From the NCBI GenBank assembly GCA_963767565.1, contig CAVYEG010000006.1, forward strand, positions 434,001-498,000: a stretch of 64,000 nt of DNA, read 5' to 3'. Of this stretch, positions 1-7,814 are shown in pieces; within the stretch, counting starts at the first letter, position 1; each line of letters opens with the position of its first letter. This stretch comes from Palsa-504 sp963767565. Lineage in GTDB: Bacteria; Actinomycetota; Actinomycetes; Streptosporangiales; Streptosporangiaceae. A model generated the notes under the pieces. That model was not told the origin of the DNA and did not search any database. It saw nothing but the letters and a program-made list of their open reading frames with translations. The translations under genes and the position numbers were made by a program.

Positions 1-155
1 TCGTCGGCGTAGGTCGCCTCCGGCGGGAGGTCCGGCAGGAACAGGTGCCTCGGCACGGCGCGCAGGGCGGCGGCCACGCGGCCGCTGCCGATCCGGTTGG
101 CGGTGACGACCCGCGTGGCCAGTTCCTCGCGCAGCTGCGCGAGGGAATCGCTCAT
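1..155 (-). CDS. Protein-L-isoaspartate methyltransferase-like protein (N-terminal part)
   Basis: Only the first 51 codons are in the window; the gene runs off the left edge. The protein begins MSDSLAQLREELATR and continues through VPRHLFLP to an alanine/tyrosine/aspartate stretch (TYADD). That arrangement is the usual N-terminal helix and 'vpRhlFlP...aYaDd' segment of PCMT-type SAM methyltransferases, which repair isoaspartyl residues or act in actinobacterial peptide modification. The ATG overlaps the TGA of the upstream membrane glycosyltransferase by four bases (ATGA), so the two are probably co-transcribed. The SAM-binding core is outside the window, so the exact subfamily cannot be told. 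Confidence 0.6.
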   Translation of the reverse strand, partial: MSDSLAQLREELATRVVTANRIGSGRVAAALRAVPRHLFLPDLPPEATYAD

Positions 156-1534
156 GGCGAGGCCCGGCGGTTCCTGAGCCGGAAGGCGGCCGCCGTCAGG
201 GCGGCCAGCGCCACCAGGCCGGCCAGCACGAAGCTGTTCCCGGCCAGCAGCTGCAGGCCATGCCAGTGGAACTCGTGGTACCAAGGCTGGTCACCGCGTG
301 CGAAGTAGGTAGCGGGCCCGTACCAGAACAACCCGGCCGGGGTCAGGCCCGCCTGGGCCAGGTCCCAGAACTGCGGCCAGGCGCCGAACACCAGCACCAG
401 CCCGGCTCCGGCCGCCCACCACCAGGCCCGGACCGCGCCGCGCGCCCGGGCGCCCAGGTGCGCCAGCAAGGCGAGGCCAGGCGCCACCCAGACCCAGTGG
501 TGATCCCAGCTCAGCGGCGAGACCAGCAGGCCGGTCAGCGCGCAGGCCAGCACCGCGGCCACCGGCTGCCCGGCCCGGTACAGCAGGGCGGCCGCGGCCA
601 GCCCGATGACCACGACCAGGATGCCGGCCGCGATCCAGGGCGCGGTCCCCGACGTCACGCTGCCGGCCACCCTGGTCAGCACCCCGCGCAGCGACTGGTT
701 GCCCCTGGTGCCGAGGAATACGATCCGGTTGGCCTTCAGGAACAGCCCGTGCACCCAGTACGTGCCCGAGTCGCGGGGCAGGACCGCGTAGCCGAGCAGT
801 ACGGTAACCGCGAACGTCACGGCGGCCGTGGCCGCCTGCCGGTAGCGGCGGATGAGCACCAGGTACGGAATGAAGATCAGCGGGGTCAGCTTGATCCCGG
901 CCGCCACGCCGATCCCGATCCCGTGCCACCAGCGGGTCGGCCCGCTCAGCGGTCCGGTGGTCAGCAGGTCCGCCACGATGAGCAGCATCAGCAGCAGGTT
1001 GACCTGGCCCAGGCCGAGTGTCTCCTGCACCGGCTCGGTGAGCAGCGCCAGCGCGCTGACACCGAGCGTCGCGGCCAGCCGGACCGGCCCGCGTCCGCGG
1101 TAGCCGAGCGCGCCGAACGTGATCCACAGCGACAGGCCGAGCGCGGCCAGGCTGGCCGCGGTCATCGCCGAGCGCAGTAGCGTCCAGGGCAGCACGGAGC
1201 CCGCCGCGAAGACCACGGCGGCGAACGGCGGGTAGGTGAACTGGACGCCGTTCTGGCCGGTCCAGTCGTACAGCGGCGAGCCTAGGTGGCCGTTGTAGGG
1301 CGGGGAGACCTGCCGGACGATCAGGCCGCCGTTCCGGTACACCACCAGGTCCCGCATGGCGGCCATCGAGGACAGGTGAGTGGCCAGGTCCGCCAGGTAG
1401 AGAGCCAGCACGGCGGCCAGCAGCACTGCGCTGGCCGGAAGCAGCCACCGCGCGCCGTCCCGGATCGCACCGGCGTCCGCGCGCTCGGTCTCCTGGGCCC
1501 CGTGGGCGGCCGCCGCCGCTGGGTCTGCCCGCAC
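152..1534 (-). CDS. GT87 family (DUF2029) polyprenol-phosphate mannosyltransferase-like membrane protein
   Basis: About 460 residues with many hydrophobic segments; the first membrane helix (LLPASAVLLAAVLALYLA) is followed by an extracytoplasmic loop with YRNGGLIV, SPLYDW and a TYPPFAAV motif, typical of GT87 integral membrane mannosyltransferases such as PimE. These use polyprenol-phosphate-mannose to elongate cell-envelope glycolipids. I chose GTG at 1534, which follows AAGGGA with a 6-base spacer. A longer in-frame GTG at 1573 exists, but it lies inside a 17-bp-stem hairpin that looks like the terminator of the gene before it. Its stop overlaps the PCMT-like start. Substrate and acceptor are not determinable from sequence. 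Confidence 0.75.
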   Translation of the reverse strand: MRADPAAAAAHGAQETERADAGAIRDGARWLLPASAVLLAAVLALYLADLATHLSSMAAMRDLVVYRNGGLIVRQVSPPYNGHLGSPLYDWTGQNGVQFTYPPFAAVVFAAGSVLPWTLLRSAMTAASLAALGLSLWITFGALGYRGRGPVRLAATLGVSALALLTEPVQETLGLGQVNLLLMLLIVADLLTTGPLSGPTRWWHGIGIGVAAGIKLTPLIFIPYLVLIRRYRQAATAAVTFAVTVLLGYAVLPRDSGTYWVHGLFLKANRIVFLGTRGNQSLRGVLTRVAGSVTSGTAPWIAAGILVVVIGLAAAALLYRAGQPVAAVLACALTGLLVSPLSWDHHWVWVAPGLALLAHLGARARGAVRAWWWAAGAGLVLVFGAWPQFWDLAQAGLTPAGLFWYGPATYFARGDQPWYHEFHWHGLQLLAGNSFVLAGLVALAALTAAAFRLRNRRASP

Positions 1535-1558
1535 CGCACTGTCCCTTCGTCGGGAAAC

Positions 1559-1598
1559 ATCATCGGCTGGCACGAAAGGTGTCGTGCCAGCCGATGAT
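1559..1598 (-). terminator. Strong hairpin terminator, 17-bp perfect stem
   Basis: ATCATCGGCTGGCACGA (1559-1575) pairs perfectly with 1582-1598 around a 6-base loop. It lies 11 bases past the stop of the minus-strand 4-TM gene and ahead of the GT87 gene, so it probably ends the former. There is no U-tract, as is common in high-GC actinobacteria. Confidence 0.75.
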
Positions 1599-1609
1599 AG
1601 TGCGTTGGG

Positions 1610-2224
1610 CTAGTCGACGTTCTCGGTCTCCTCGGTTCGCGTCCGCCGGAACGGGAGGGTCACGGTCCGGCCTGTCCGGGCCGGGACTGTCTCAGTCTCA
1701 GCGGCTGGGACCGTTTCGGCAGCCGGGACGGTCTCGTCGGCCGGGACGGTCTCGACCGCCCGGATCCCCGAGGCCACCGACGCGATCCGGCCGAACGCCA
1801 CGGCCGCGATGAACACGATGACCACGCCGAGCGCGGAGAAGAAGCCCAGCTGTTCCATGATCCGCATGTACACGGTGGTGCTGGCGGGCGAGCCGCCGAG
1901 CGTCACGTGATTGTTCCACAGCGGGCTGAGGATGGTGCCGAGGGTGAACCAGGCGCCGGCCGCCGCGGCCAGCAAGGCGCCGAACAGCGCGACGTGCCGC
2001 CCGGTGGCGATCATGAGCAGTACGCCGCCCAGGAACACGGCCGCGCCGGGCAGGATCTCCAGCCACAGCCGCGCCGTGTTGTAGGTCCAGGCGGCGTCCG
2101 GTGTGTATGCGTAGTGGAAATACGGTCCGATGAAGGGAATGAGCGCACCCCATAGCCCCAGCAGGACCAGCAGGAACCCGCTGGCCACGCCGCGGCTGCG
2201 CCGCATCTGCAGCATCCCAGCCAT
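1610..2224 (-). CDS. Four-helix membrane protein with ETVPA-repeat tail, function unknown
   Basis: 204 residues. Four hydrophobic helices are visible (about residues 14-34, 57-72, 78-99 and 126-147), the first followed by a short extracytoplasmic segment containing FHYAYTPDAAWTYN. After the last helix comes a cytoplasmic-looking tail with repeated ETVPA units and an Arg/Thr-rich end. I do not recognise a named family. ATG at 2224 has GGGAAG about nine bases upstream; an alternative ATG lies at 2215. A strong terminator follows the stop. It is divergent from selA, sharing a 109-bp intergenic region. The tail repeat probably arose by slippage at the DNA level. Confidence 0.65.
   Translation of the reverse strand: MAGMLQMRRSRGVASGFLLVLLGLWGALIPFIGPYFHYAYTPDAAWTYNTARLWLEILPGAAVFLGGVLLMIATGRHVALFGALLAAAAGAWFTLGTILSPLWNNHVTLGGSPASTTVYMRIMEQLGFFSALGVVIVFIAAVAFGRIASVASGIRAVETVPADETVPAAETVPAAETETVPARTGRTVTLPFRRTRTEETENVD
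1681..1758. repeat. In-gene degenerate tandem repeat (GGGACGGTCTCGxCGGC type)
   Basis: Repeated GGGAC(C/G)GTxTCG units encode the ETVPA/ETVPADETVPA tail of the four-helix membrane protein. Unit length varies, so the tail length may differ between strains. Confidence 0.6.
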
Positions 2225-2333
2225 GCCTAATCACTTCCCGATTACGTAAGTTTTCTGTTGTTCGCGGACCTGACGGCCGTCCACTACCCGGGCTCGCGCG
2301 TGATATTCCGGCGGCGGGGGTATCGTTCGCCGC

Positions 2334-3704
2334 GTGGACACAGTGCCTGTGAGGGGGGACGACCCCCCGGGCCCCCCGAACAGGCGCCTCGTGCCGCGTA
2401 CCGATGCGCTGCTGGCCGACCCCCGGCTGGCCGCCGCCGAGCGCAGGCTGGGCCGGGCGCTGGTCAAGGCGGCGGTGAGCCGCGCCCAGCAGCGGGCCAG
2501 GGACGGCCAGATCGCCCCCGAGCAGGTCGCGGACGCGGCGGTGGCCGGGTTGCCTGCGCACGCCGCCGCGCTCACCCCGGTGATCAACGCGACCGGGGTG
2601 CTGGTGCACACCAACCTGGGCCGTGCCCCGCTGTCCGAGGCCGCGGTGGACGCGGTCACGGCCGCGGCCGGCTCGTGCGACGTGGAGTTCGACCTCGCCA
2701 CGGGGCTGCGAGCCCGCCGCGGCGCGGGTGCGCTCGACGCCCTGGCCCGGGCCGTGCCCGCGGCCGAGGCGGTGGCCGTGGTCAACAACAACGCAGCCGC
2801 GCTGGTGCTCGCGGCGACCGCGCTGGCCGGCCCGGGAGCAGCCGAGATCGTCGTCAGCCGGGGGGAGCTCATCGAGATCGGCGACCGGTTCCGGCTGCCG
2901 GACCTGCTGGCCTGCACCGGGGCCCGGCTGCGCGAGGTAGGCACCACCAACCGGACCACCGCCGCGGACTACGCCGAGGCGATCGGCCCGCAGACCGCAT
3001 TCCTCCTCAAGGTGCACCCCTCCAACTACCGCATCGAGGGCTTCACCGCCGCCGTCGGCCCCGCTGAGCTGGCCGGGCTGGGTGCCGCCCGGGGCGTGCC
3101 GCTGGTGTTCGACATCGGGTCCGGGCTGCTGGCCCCGCATCCGCTGCTGCCCGACGAACCAAGCGCCGCGGCCGCGCTGCGCGACGGCGCCGCCCTGGTC
3201 ACCGCGAGCGGCGACAAGCTGCTCGGCGGCCCGCAGGCCGGGCTGCTGCTCGGCCGGGCCGACCTGGTGCGCCGCCTGACCCGCCACCCCCTGGCCCGGG
3301 CCCTGCGGGTGGACAAGCTGACCCTCGCCGCCCTGGAGGCGACCCTCACCGGGCCGGCACCGCCGGTGGCCCGCGCGCTGGCCGCCGACCCCGCCGCCGT
3401 TCTCGACCGGGCCGAACGGGCCGTGGTGCGCCTGGCCGCGGCGGGCCTGGACGCCCGGGTGGCGGACGCCCGCGCGGCGGTGGGCGGCGGCGGAGCGCCG
3501 GGGGTGGAATTGCCCAGCGCGGCGATAAGCCTGCCGGAATCGCTGAGCGTGCCGCTGCGAGCTGGCCCGGCCGTGACGCGGGGAGAGCGTCCGGCAGTGG
3601 TGGGACGCCTGGAGGCGGGCCGCTTGCTGCTGGACTTGCGTTCAGTCTCTCCTGAAGACGACGACACCCTGGTCGCCGCCATCCTCGCGGCCGCGGAAGA
3701 CTGA
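2334..3704 (+). CDS. selA: L-seryl-tRNA(Sec) selenium transferase
   Basis: 456 residues, normal for SelA. It converts Ser-tRNA(Sec) to Sec-tRNA(Sec) using selenophosphate and PLP. The family hallmarks are present: N-terminal helical domain with PRTDALLADPRL, then TPVINATGVLVHTNLGRAPL (residues 81-100), NNNAAALVL, SRGELIEIG, VHPSNYRI, FDIGSG, and the PLP lysine in TASGDKLLGGPQ (Lys295). GTG at 2334 is the longest start and lacks a clear Shine-Dalgarno; GTGs at 2343 and 2349 are possible. The extra N-terminal GDDPPGPPNR segment is encoded by a G6/C6-tract element also seen at thiD and kamE. selB follows 73 bp downstream. Confidence 0.95.
   Translation: MDTVPVRGDDPPGPPNRRLVPRTDALLADPRLAAAERRLGRALVKAAVSRAQQRARDGQIAPEQVADAAVAGLPAHAAALTPVINATGVLVHTNLGRAPLSEAAVDAVTAAAGSCDVEFDLATGLRARRGAGALDALARAVPAAEAVAVVNNNAAALVLAATALAGPGAAEIVVSRGELIEIGDRFRLPDLLACTGARLREVGTTNRTTAADYAEAIGPQTAFLLKVHPSNYRIEGFTAAVGPAELAGLGAARGVPLVFDIGSGLLAPHPLLPDEPSAAAALRDGAALVTASGDKLLGGPQAGLLLGRADLVRRLTRHPLARALRVDKLTLAALEATLTGPAPPVARALAADPAAVLDRAERAVVRLAAAGLDARVADARAAVGGGGAPGVELPSAAISLPESLSVPLRAGPAVTRGERPAVVGRLEAGRLLLDLRSVSPEDDDTLVAAILAAAED
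2353..2378. repeat. G6/C6-tract element, copy 1 (inside selA 5' end)
   Basis: GGGGGGACGACCCCCC followed by GGGCCCCCCG. The same layout (six Gs, short ACGA-type centre, six Cs, spacer, more Cs) appears at 30480-30545 and, in reverse orientation, at 55273-55340. All three lie at gene termini and add Gly/Pro-rich residues. Confidence 0.6.
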
Positions 3705-3715
3705 CTTTCATGATC

Positions 3716-3752
3716 ACGGGCAGTTCGGGCGCTATAGCGACGGGAATCGCCG
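3716..3752. repeat. Degenerate half copy of an intergenic palindromic repeat
   Basis: ATGATCACGGGCAGTTCGGG followed by CGCTATAGCG in the selA-selB gap resembles one arm of the long palindrome at 31531-31576 (read as ATGATCGTGGCCAGTTTGAG and then GCGTATCGCC). The other arm is eroded. Similarity was judged by eye. Confidence 0.4.
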
Positions 3753-3777
3753 GCGATCGTGGTCCCGGGGTGCCGGC

Positions 3778-5689
3778 ATGCAGGTGATCGCGACCGCGGG
3801 GCATGTCGACCACGGGAAGTCGGCGCTGGTCCGGGCGCTGACCGGGATGGAGCCCGACCGGTGGGCCGAGGAACGGCGCCGGGGGCTGACCATCGACTTG
3901 GGCTTCGCCTGGATGAAGCTGCCCGGCGGGGAGCGCCTGGCCTTCGTCGACGTGCCCGGTCACGAGCGGTTCGTGCCGAACATGCTGGCCGGCGTCGGCC
4001 CGGTCCCCGCCGTGCTGATCGTGGTGGCCGCGGACGGCGGCTGGATGCCGCAGTCCGCCGAGCACCTGGCCGCCATCGACGCCATGGGCGTCAGGCACGG
4101 CCTGCTCGTCGTGACCCGCTGCGACCTGGCCGACCCGGACCCGGCCATCCGGCAGGGGTTGGCCGAGATCGCCGTGTCCAGCCTGGGCCAGGTCGAGGCG
4201 GTGGCGACCAGCTCGGTGACCGGTGCCGGGCTGGCCGAGCTGCGCGACGCCCTGGCCCGGCTGGTGGCCGCGCTGCCGGGGCCCGACGCGGCGGCGCCGG
4301 TCCGGCTGTGGGTGGACCGGTCGTTCAGCATCCGGGGCAGCGGGACCGTGGTCACCGGCACGCTGCCTGCCGGGACCGTCCGCATCGGCCAGGAGCTGCT
4401 GCTGACCCCGTCCATGCGCCCGGCCAGGATCCGCCGCATCGAGTCGATGAACGAGCCCGCGGCCTCGGTCACCGGCGTCGCCCGGGTGGCCCTGAACCTG
4501 CGCGGCCTGGCCGCGGACGTCCCGGCCCGGGGCATGGCCCTGGTGGACGCGGATCGCTGGACCATGACCCGGCTGGCCGACGTCCGGCTATCGCTCCCGG
4601 CTGAGCTCCGCCAGGACGCCGAGTTCCGGCTGCCCCAGGAAATGGCGCTGCACATCGGCTCGGCCCGGACCGCAGCCCGGATCCGGTTGCTGGGCGCGGC
4701 CGGATCGAGACACGCCATCGTCCGGTTGATGTTGCGGGAGCCGCTCCCGCTGCACGTGGGGGACCGGGTCTTGCTCCGCGACCCGGGCAGCGCCGGCGTC
4801 ACGATCCTGGGTGCCACGGTGCTCGACGTGGCACCGCCCGCACTCGCGCGGCGCGGCGCGGCCGCGGCGGCAGGCCGGGAGCTGGCCGCCTGGCCCGAGC
4901 TGCCCGCGGTTGCCGACCTGCTGCGGCGGCACGGCCTGCTGCGGGCCAGCGCGGTAGCGGCCATGGGGACGGCCGGCGGCCCGCCGCCGGTGGCCGGCGG
5001 CTGGCTCGCCGATCCGGCCCGCTGGAGCGAGCTGCGCCGCGAGCTCGCCGAGGTGGTCGCCGCGCACGCCGGGCGCGACCCGCTGGCCATCGGCATGACG
5101 CCGGAGGCGGCTCGGGCCGCGCTGCGGCTGCCGGACCGCGCCCTGGTCGAGGCCCTGACCCGGCCGCCCGCCGAGCCCGGCGTCCCGGCCCGGCCGCCCG
5201 CCAAGCCCGGGGGCGTGTCCGGGGTCCGGCTGGCCGGGGGCTACCTCGTGATCAGCGACGAGCAGACCGCGCAACCTCGGCCTCATGAATCCCGGCCACC
5301 CGGTGAGCCCCATAAAGCCCAAGCGCCCCAGGTCCTGCTGCCAGCGCCTGTGCTGGAGGGCGTGCAGGCAGTGCTGGCCGGCCTGGCCGGGGCGCCGTTC
5401 CTGGCCCCGGAGGCGGGGCGGCTGCGTGAGCTGGGCCTGGACGCGCGGGCCATCGGGGCGGCCGCCCGCGCGGGCCTGCTGCTGCGGGTCAGCGAGCAGA
5501 TCGTGCTGGCTCCCGGGGCCGAGACCGAGGCGGCGCGAGCCCTGGCCGGCCTGCCGCAGCCGTTCACCACGGCCGAGGCCAGACAGGCGCTGGGCACGAC
5601 CCGGCGGGTGGCCATCCCGCTGCTTGAGTACCTGGACCGGGCCGGGATCACCCAGCGACTGCCCGATGACCGGCGGCGCCTGCGGTTAG
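3778..5689 (+). CDS. selB: Selenocysteine-specific elongation factor SelB (frame disrupted at its 3' end)
   Basis: GTPase that carries Sec-tRNA(Sec) to recoded UGA. The P-loop is GHVDHGKS (residues 8-15), followed by the SelB signature MEPDRWAEERRRGLTIDLGF, DVPGHERF and the EF-Tu-like domain with RSFSIRGSGTVVTGT. The C-terminal part has winged-helix repeats that bind SECIS RNA, ending YLDRAGITQRLPDDRRRL. Family proteins end about here (roughly 635 residues). The reading frame, however, has no stop until 7818 and would run antisense through two genes. A TAG at 5687-5689 is reached by a one-base shift, which I take as the ancestral end. No selD or tRNA-Sec gene is seen in the window. Confidence 0.9.
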
Positions 5690-5703
5690 CGTCCGGGACG
5701 CGC

Positions 5704-5994
5704 CTACAGGCTGTGGAATTCGGGGGAGCGGCGCAGCGCGTCCGCCACCCGGCGGGCGGTGCCCAGGGTGTTGGCCATCCTGAGCAGCAGGAAGCCGCCG
5801 CCGTGGACCCGGAACACCGAGGCGCCTGGCGTATCGGTGATCGAGATGTTCGCGTACATCAGGGAGCTCTTGCGGACGGTGACGCGCTGCCCATCGGCGG
5901 CCGCCACCTGGTAGCCGCCGCCCAGCCTGCGGCTGAGCACGGTGACGACCTCGGCCGGCGTGACGTTCTTGCGCGGCACCCTCACCTTCGGCAT
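5704..5994 (-). CDS. Small conserved-looking hypothetical protein
   Basis: 96 residues beginning MPKVRVPRKNVTPAEVV, with a mixed beta-rich middle (GGGYQVAAADGQRVTVRKS) and a helical end (TARRVADALRRSPEF). Composition and codon use look genuine, with strong GC3. I do not recognise the family. It lies convergent to selB with its TAG 15 bp past the probable selB end, and 33 bp downstream of the GH13 alpha-glucosidase, so it may be the distal gene of that transcript. The glycine-rich centre and basic residues could suit nucleic acid binding, but that is a guess. Confidence 0.6.
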   Translation of the reverse strand: MPKVRVPRKNVTPAEVVTVLSRRLGGGYQVAAADGQRVTVRKSSLMYANISITDTPGASVFRVHGGGFLLLRMANTLGTARRVADALRRSPEFHSL

Positions 5995-6027
5995 GACGTT
6001 CAGATTACTGGGACAGGTTACTGCCGG

Positions 6028-7713
6028 TCAGGCCGACAGCCACACGGCCGTATCGGAGCGCAGGCGACCCTCAGAGTCCACCGGGTCCGGCTCGCTGGCC
6101 ATCAGGATGGCCTGATGCGCCGGGATCTCGGCCGGGGCCGCGCCCAGGTTCGCGGCGAAGATAAAGCCGGGCTCCCTGGCGAAGCAGAGCAGGCCCGCGG
6201 CCTGTCGACCGCCCGGCTGATCCAGCCACCGCAGGGCGCCGCGGCCCAGGGCCCGGTGCTCGCGGCGCAGCCGCAGCGCCGTCCGGTACAGGTCGAAGAA
6301 CGAGCCGGGGCCGGCCAGCTGCGCCTCGACGCCGTAACGGCCCCAGTTGGCCGGCTGGGGCAGCCACGGTGCCGCCGGATCGGCCACGTCACCCGAGAAG
6401 CCGAAGCTCGCCCCCGTGCGGGACCAGGGCAGCGGCACGCGGCAGCCGTCCCGCCCGGGGGACTTGCCGCCGGTGCGGTGGAACCGCGGGTCCTGGCGCG
6501 CGGCGTCGGGCAGGTCGGTGACCTCGGGCAGGCCCAGTTCCTCGCCCTGGTAGATGTAGGCCGAGCCGGGCAGGGCGAACAGCAGCAGGCCCGCGGCCCG
6601 GGCCCGCCGGGCGCCCACCTCGGCCCGCGCGTCCCCCAGGGCGATGAGCTCGTCGATCATCTCCGGGGTGTACCCCTCGTCGAGCCGGTAGCGGCTCGCG
6701 GGCCGGGGCACGTCGTGGTTGCCGATCACCCATGGCGCCCGGGAGCCGCCGGCCAGCTCCTGCACCCCGTCGATCGCTTCCCGGAACGCGGCCACGTCCC
6801 AGCCGGCCAGGATCAGCTGGAAGTTGAACACCTGCTGCAGGCCATCGGGCGCCAGGTAAGGGCGCAGGGTTTCTGGTGCGTCGTACCAGACCTCGCCGAC
6901 GGCCGTCCTGGGGCCGGGGAACTTGTCGGCCGGATAGGAGTCCAGGATGGCCCGCCAGGACCGGAACAGCGGGTGGATCTCGGCCCGGTGGCGGTAGGGC
7001 GAAGGCGCGTTCAGCGGCTGATAGTCATGGTCGGGGTCGGGATCATCGGGCAGGTCCGGGTCCTTGTACAGGCCGTGGGCCACGTCTACCCGGAAGCCTG
7101 CCGTGCCGCGGTCAAGCCAGAACCTGAGCACCTCCTCGAACAGGGCATGCACCCGTTCGTCGCGCCAGTTCCAGTCCGGCTGGCCGGCGTCGTACAGGTG
7201 CAGGTACCACTGGCCGCGGGTGCCGTCGGCCTCGGTCACCCGGGTCCAGGCCGGTCCGCCGAACGACGATTCCCAGTTGTTCGGCGGCAGGTCACCGCCC
7301 GGGCCGCGGCCGTCACGGAAGATGAACATGGCCCGCTCCCGGCTGCCCGGCACGGCCGCCAGCGCGGCGCGGAACAGCGGGTGCTCACTGGAGCAGTGGT
7401 TGGGCACCAGGTCGACGATGACCCGGATCTGATGGGCCTCGGCGTCCTTGATCAGCGCGTCGTAGTCTGCCATGGTGCCCAGCCGCGGGTCGACGGCGCG
7501 GTAGTCGGCGACGTCGTAGCCGCCGTCGGCCAGCGGAGAGGGGTAAAACGGAGTCAGCCAGATGGCGTCCACGCCCAGGTCGGCCAGGTGCGGCAGCCGG
7601 GCCCGCAGCCCGGGCAGGTCGCCTATGCCGTCGCCGTCCGCGTCGGCGAAACTGCGCGGATACACCTCGTAGACGACCGCGTCCTCCCACCAGGCAGGCC
7701 CATTTCCGCTCAC
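6028..7713 (-). CDS. GH13 alpha-glucosidase (oligo-1,6-glucosidase / AglA-like)
   Basis: 561 residues, full length for cytosolic alpha-glucosidases. The (beta/alpha)8 landmarks occur in order: VYEVYPRSFAD, DAIWLTPFYPSP, GYDVADY, DLVPNHCSSEHPLF, GFRVDVAHG (nucleophile Asp), AVGEVW (acid/base Glu) and VIGNHDVPR (transition-state Asp). QPDWNW upstream of the catalytic strand is typical of the oligo-1,6-glucosidase/trehalulose-type subfamily. No signal peptide. I chose GTG at 7713, preceded by GGAGAGAGGGAGACGC; a GTG at 7740 in frame has no good ribosome site. It probably hydrolyses short alpha-glucosides taken up by the cell. No transporter adjoins it. Confidence 0.92.
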   Translation of the reverse strand: MSGNGPAWWEDAVVYEVYPRSFADADGDGIGDLPGLRARLPHLADLGVDAIWLTPFYPSPLADGGYDVADYRAVDPRLGTMADYDALIKDAEAHQIRVIVDLVPNHCSSEHPLFRAALAAVPGSRERAMFIFRDGRGPGGDLPPNNWESSFGGPAWTRVTEADGTRGQWYLHLYDAGQPDWNWRDERVHALFEEVLRFWLDRGTAGFRVDVAHGLYKDPDLPDDPDPDHDYQPLNAPSPYRHRAEIHPLFRSWRAILDSYPADKFPGPRTAVGEVWYDAPETLRPYLAPDGLQQVFNFQLILAGWDVAAFREAIDGVQELAGGSRAPWVIGNHDVPRPASRYRLDEGYTPEMIDELIALGDARAEVGARRARAAGLLLFALPGSAYIYQGEELGLPEVTDLPDAARQDPRFHRTGGKSPGRDGCRVPLPWSRTGASFGFSGDVADPAAPWLPQPANWGRYGVEAQLAGPGSFFDLYRTALRLRREHRALGRGALRWLDQPGGRQAAGLLCFAREPGFIFAANLGAAPAEIPAHQAILMASEPDPVDSEGRLRSDTAVWLSA

Positions 7714-7773
7714 GCGTCTCCCTCTCTCCGGCAGCCTCACCGCATCCTACGGGCAGCCCGGCCGGGGGCCGCC

Positions 7774-7793
7774 TTGACTGTGACACTGTGTCA
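7774..7793. promoter_or_regulatory. Promoter hexamer with 13-bp palindrome ahead of merR gene
   Basis: TTGACT (7774-7779) is followed by TGACACTGTGTCA (7781-7793), a perfect 6-1-6 palindrome. MerR proteins bind palindromes in the spacer of their own promoter, so this is a plausible autoregulatory operator. No convincing -10 hexamer was identified. Confidence 0.5.
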
Positions 7794-7814
7794 GAGTGCA
7801 GGGTGGGCCTTGCC

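Noticed and set aside
260..1180. 306-codon plus-strand open frame opposite the GT87 gene
   Set aside because: Arg/Gly/Gln-rich shadow translation of a real membrane protein gene; no ribosome site or homology.
1698..3287. 529-codon minus-strand open frame over selA
   Set aside because: Antisense to a strongly conserved gene; the residues look like a shadow.
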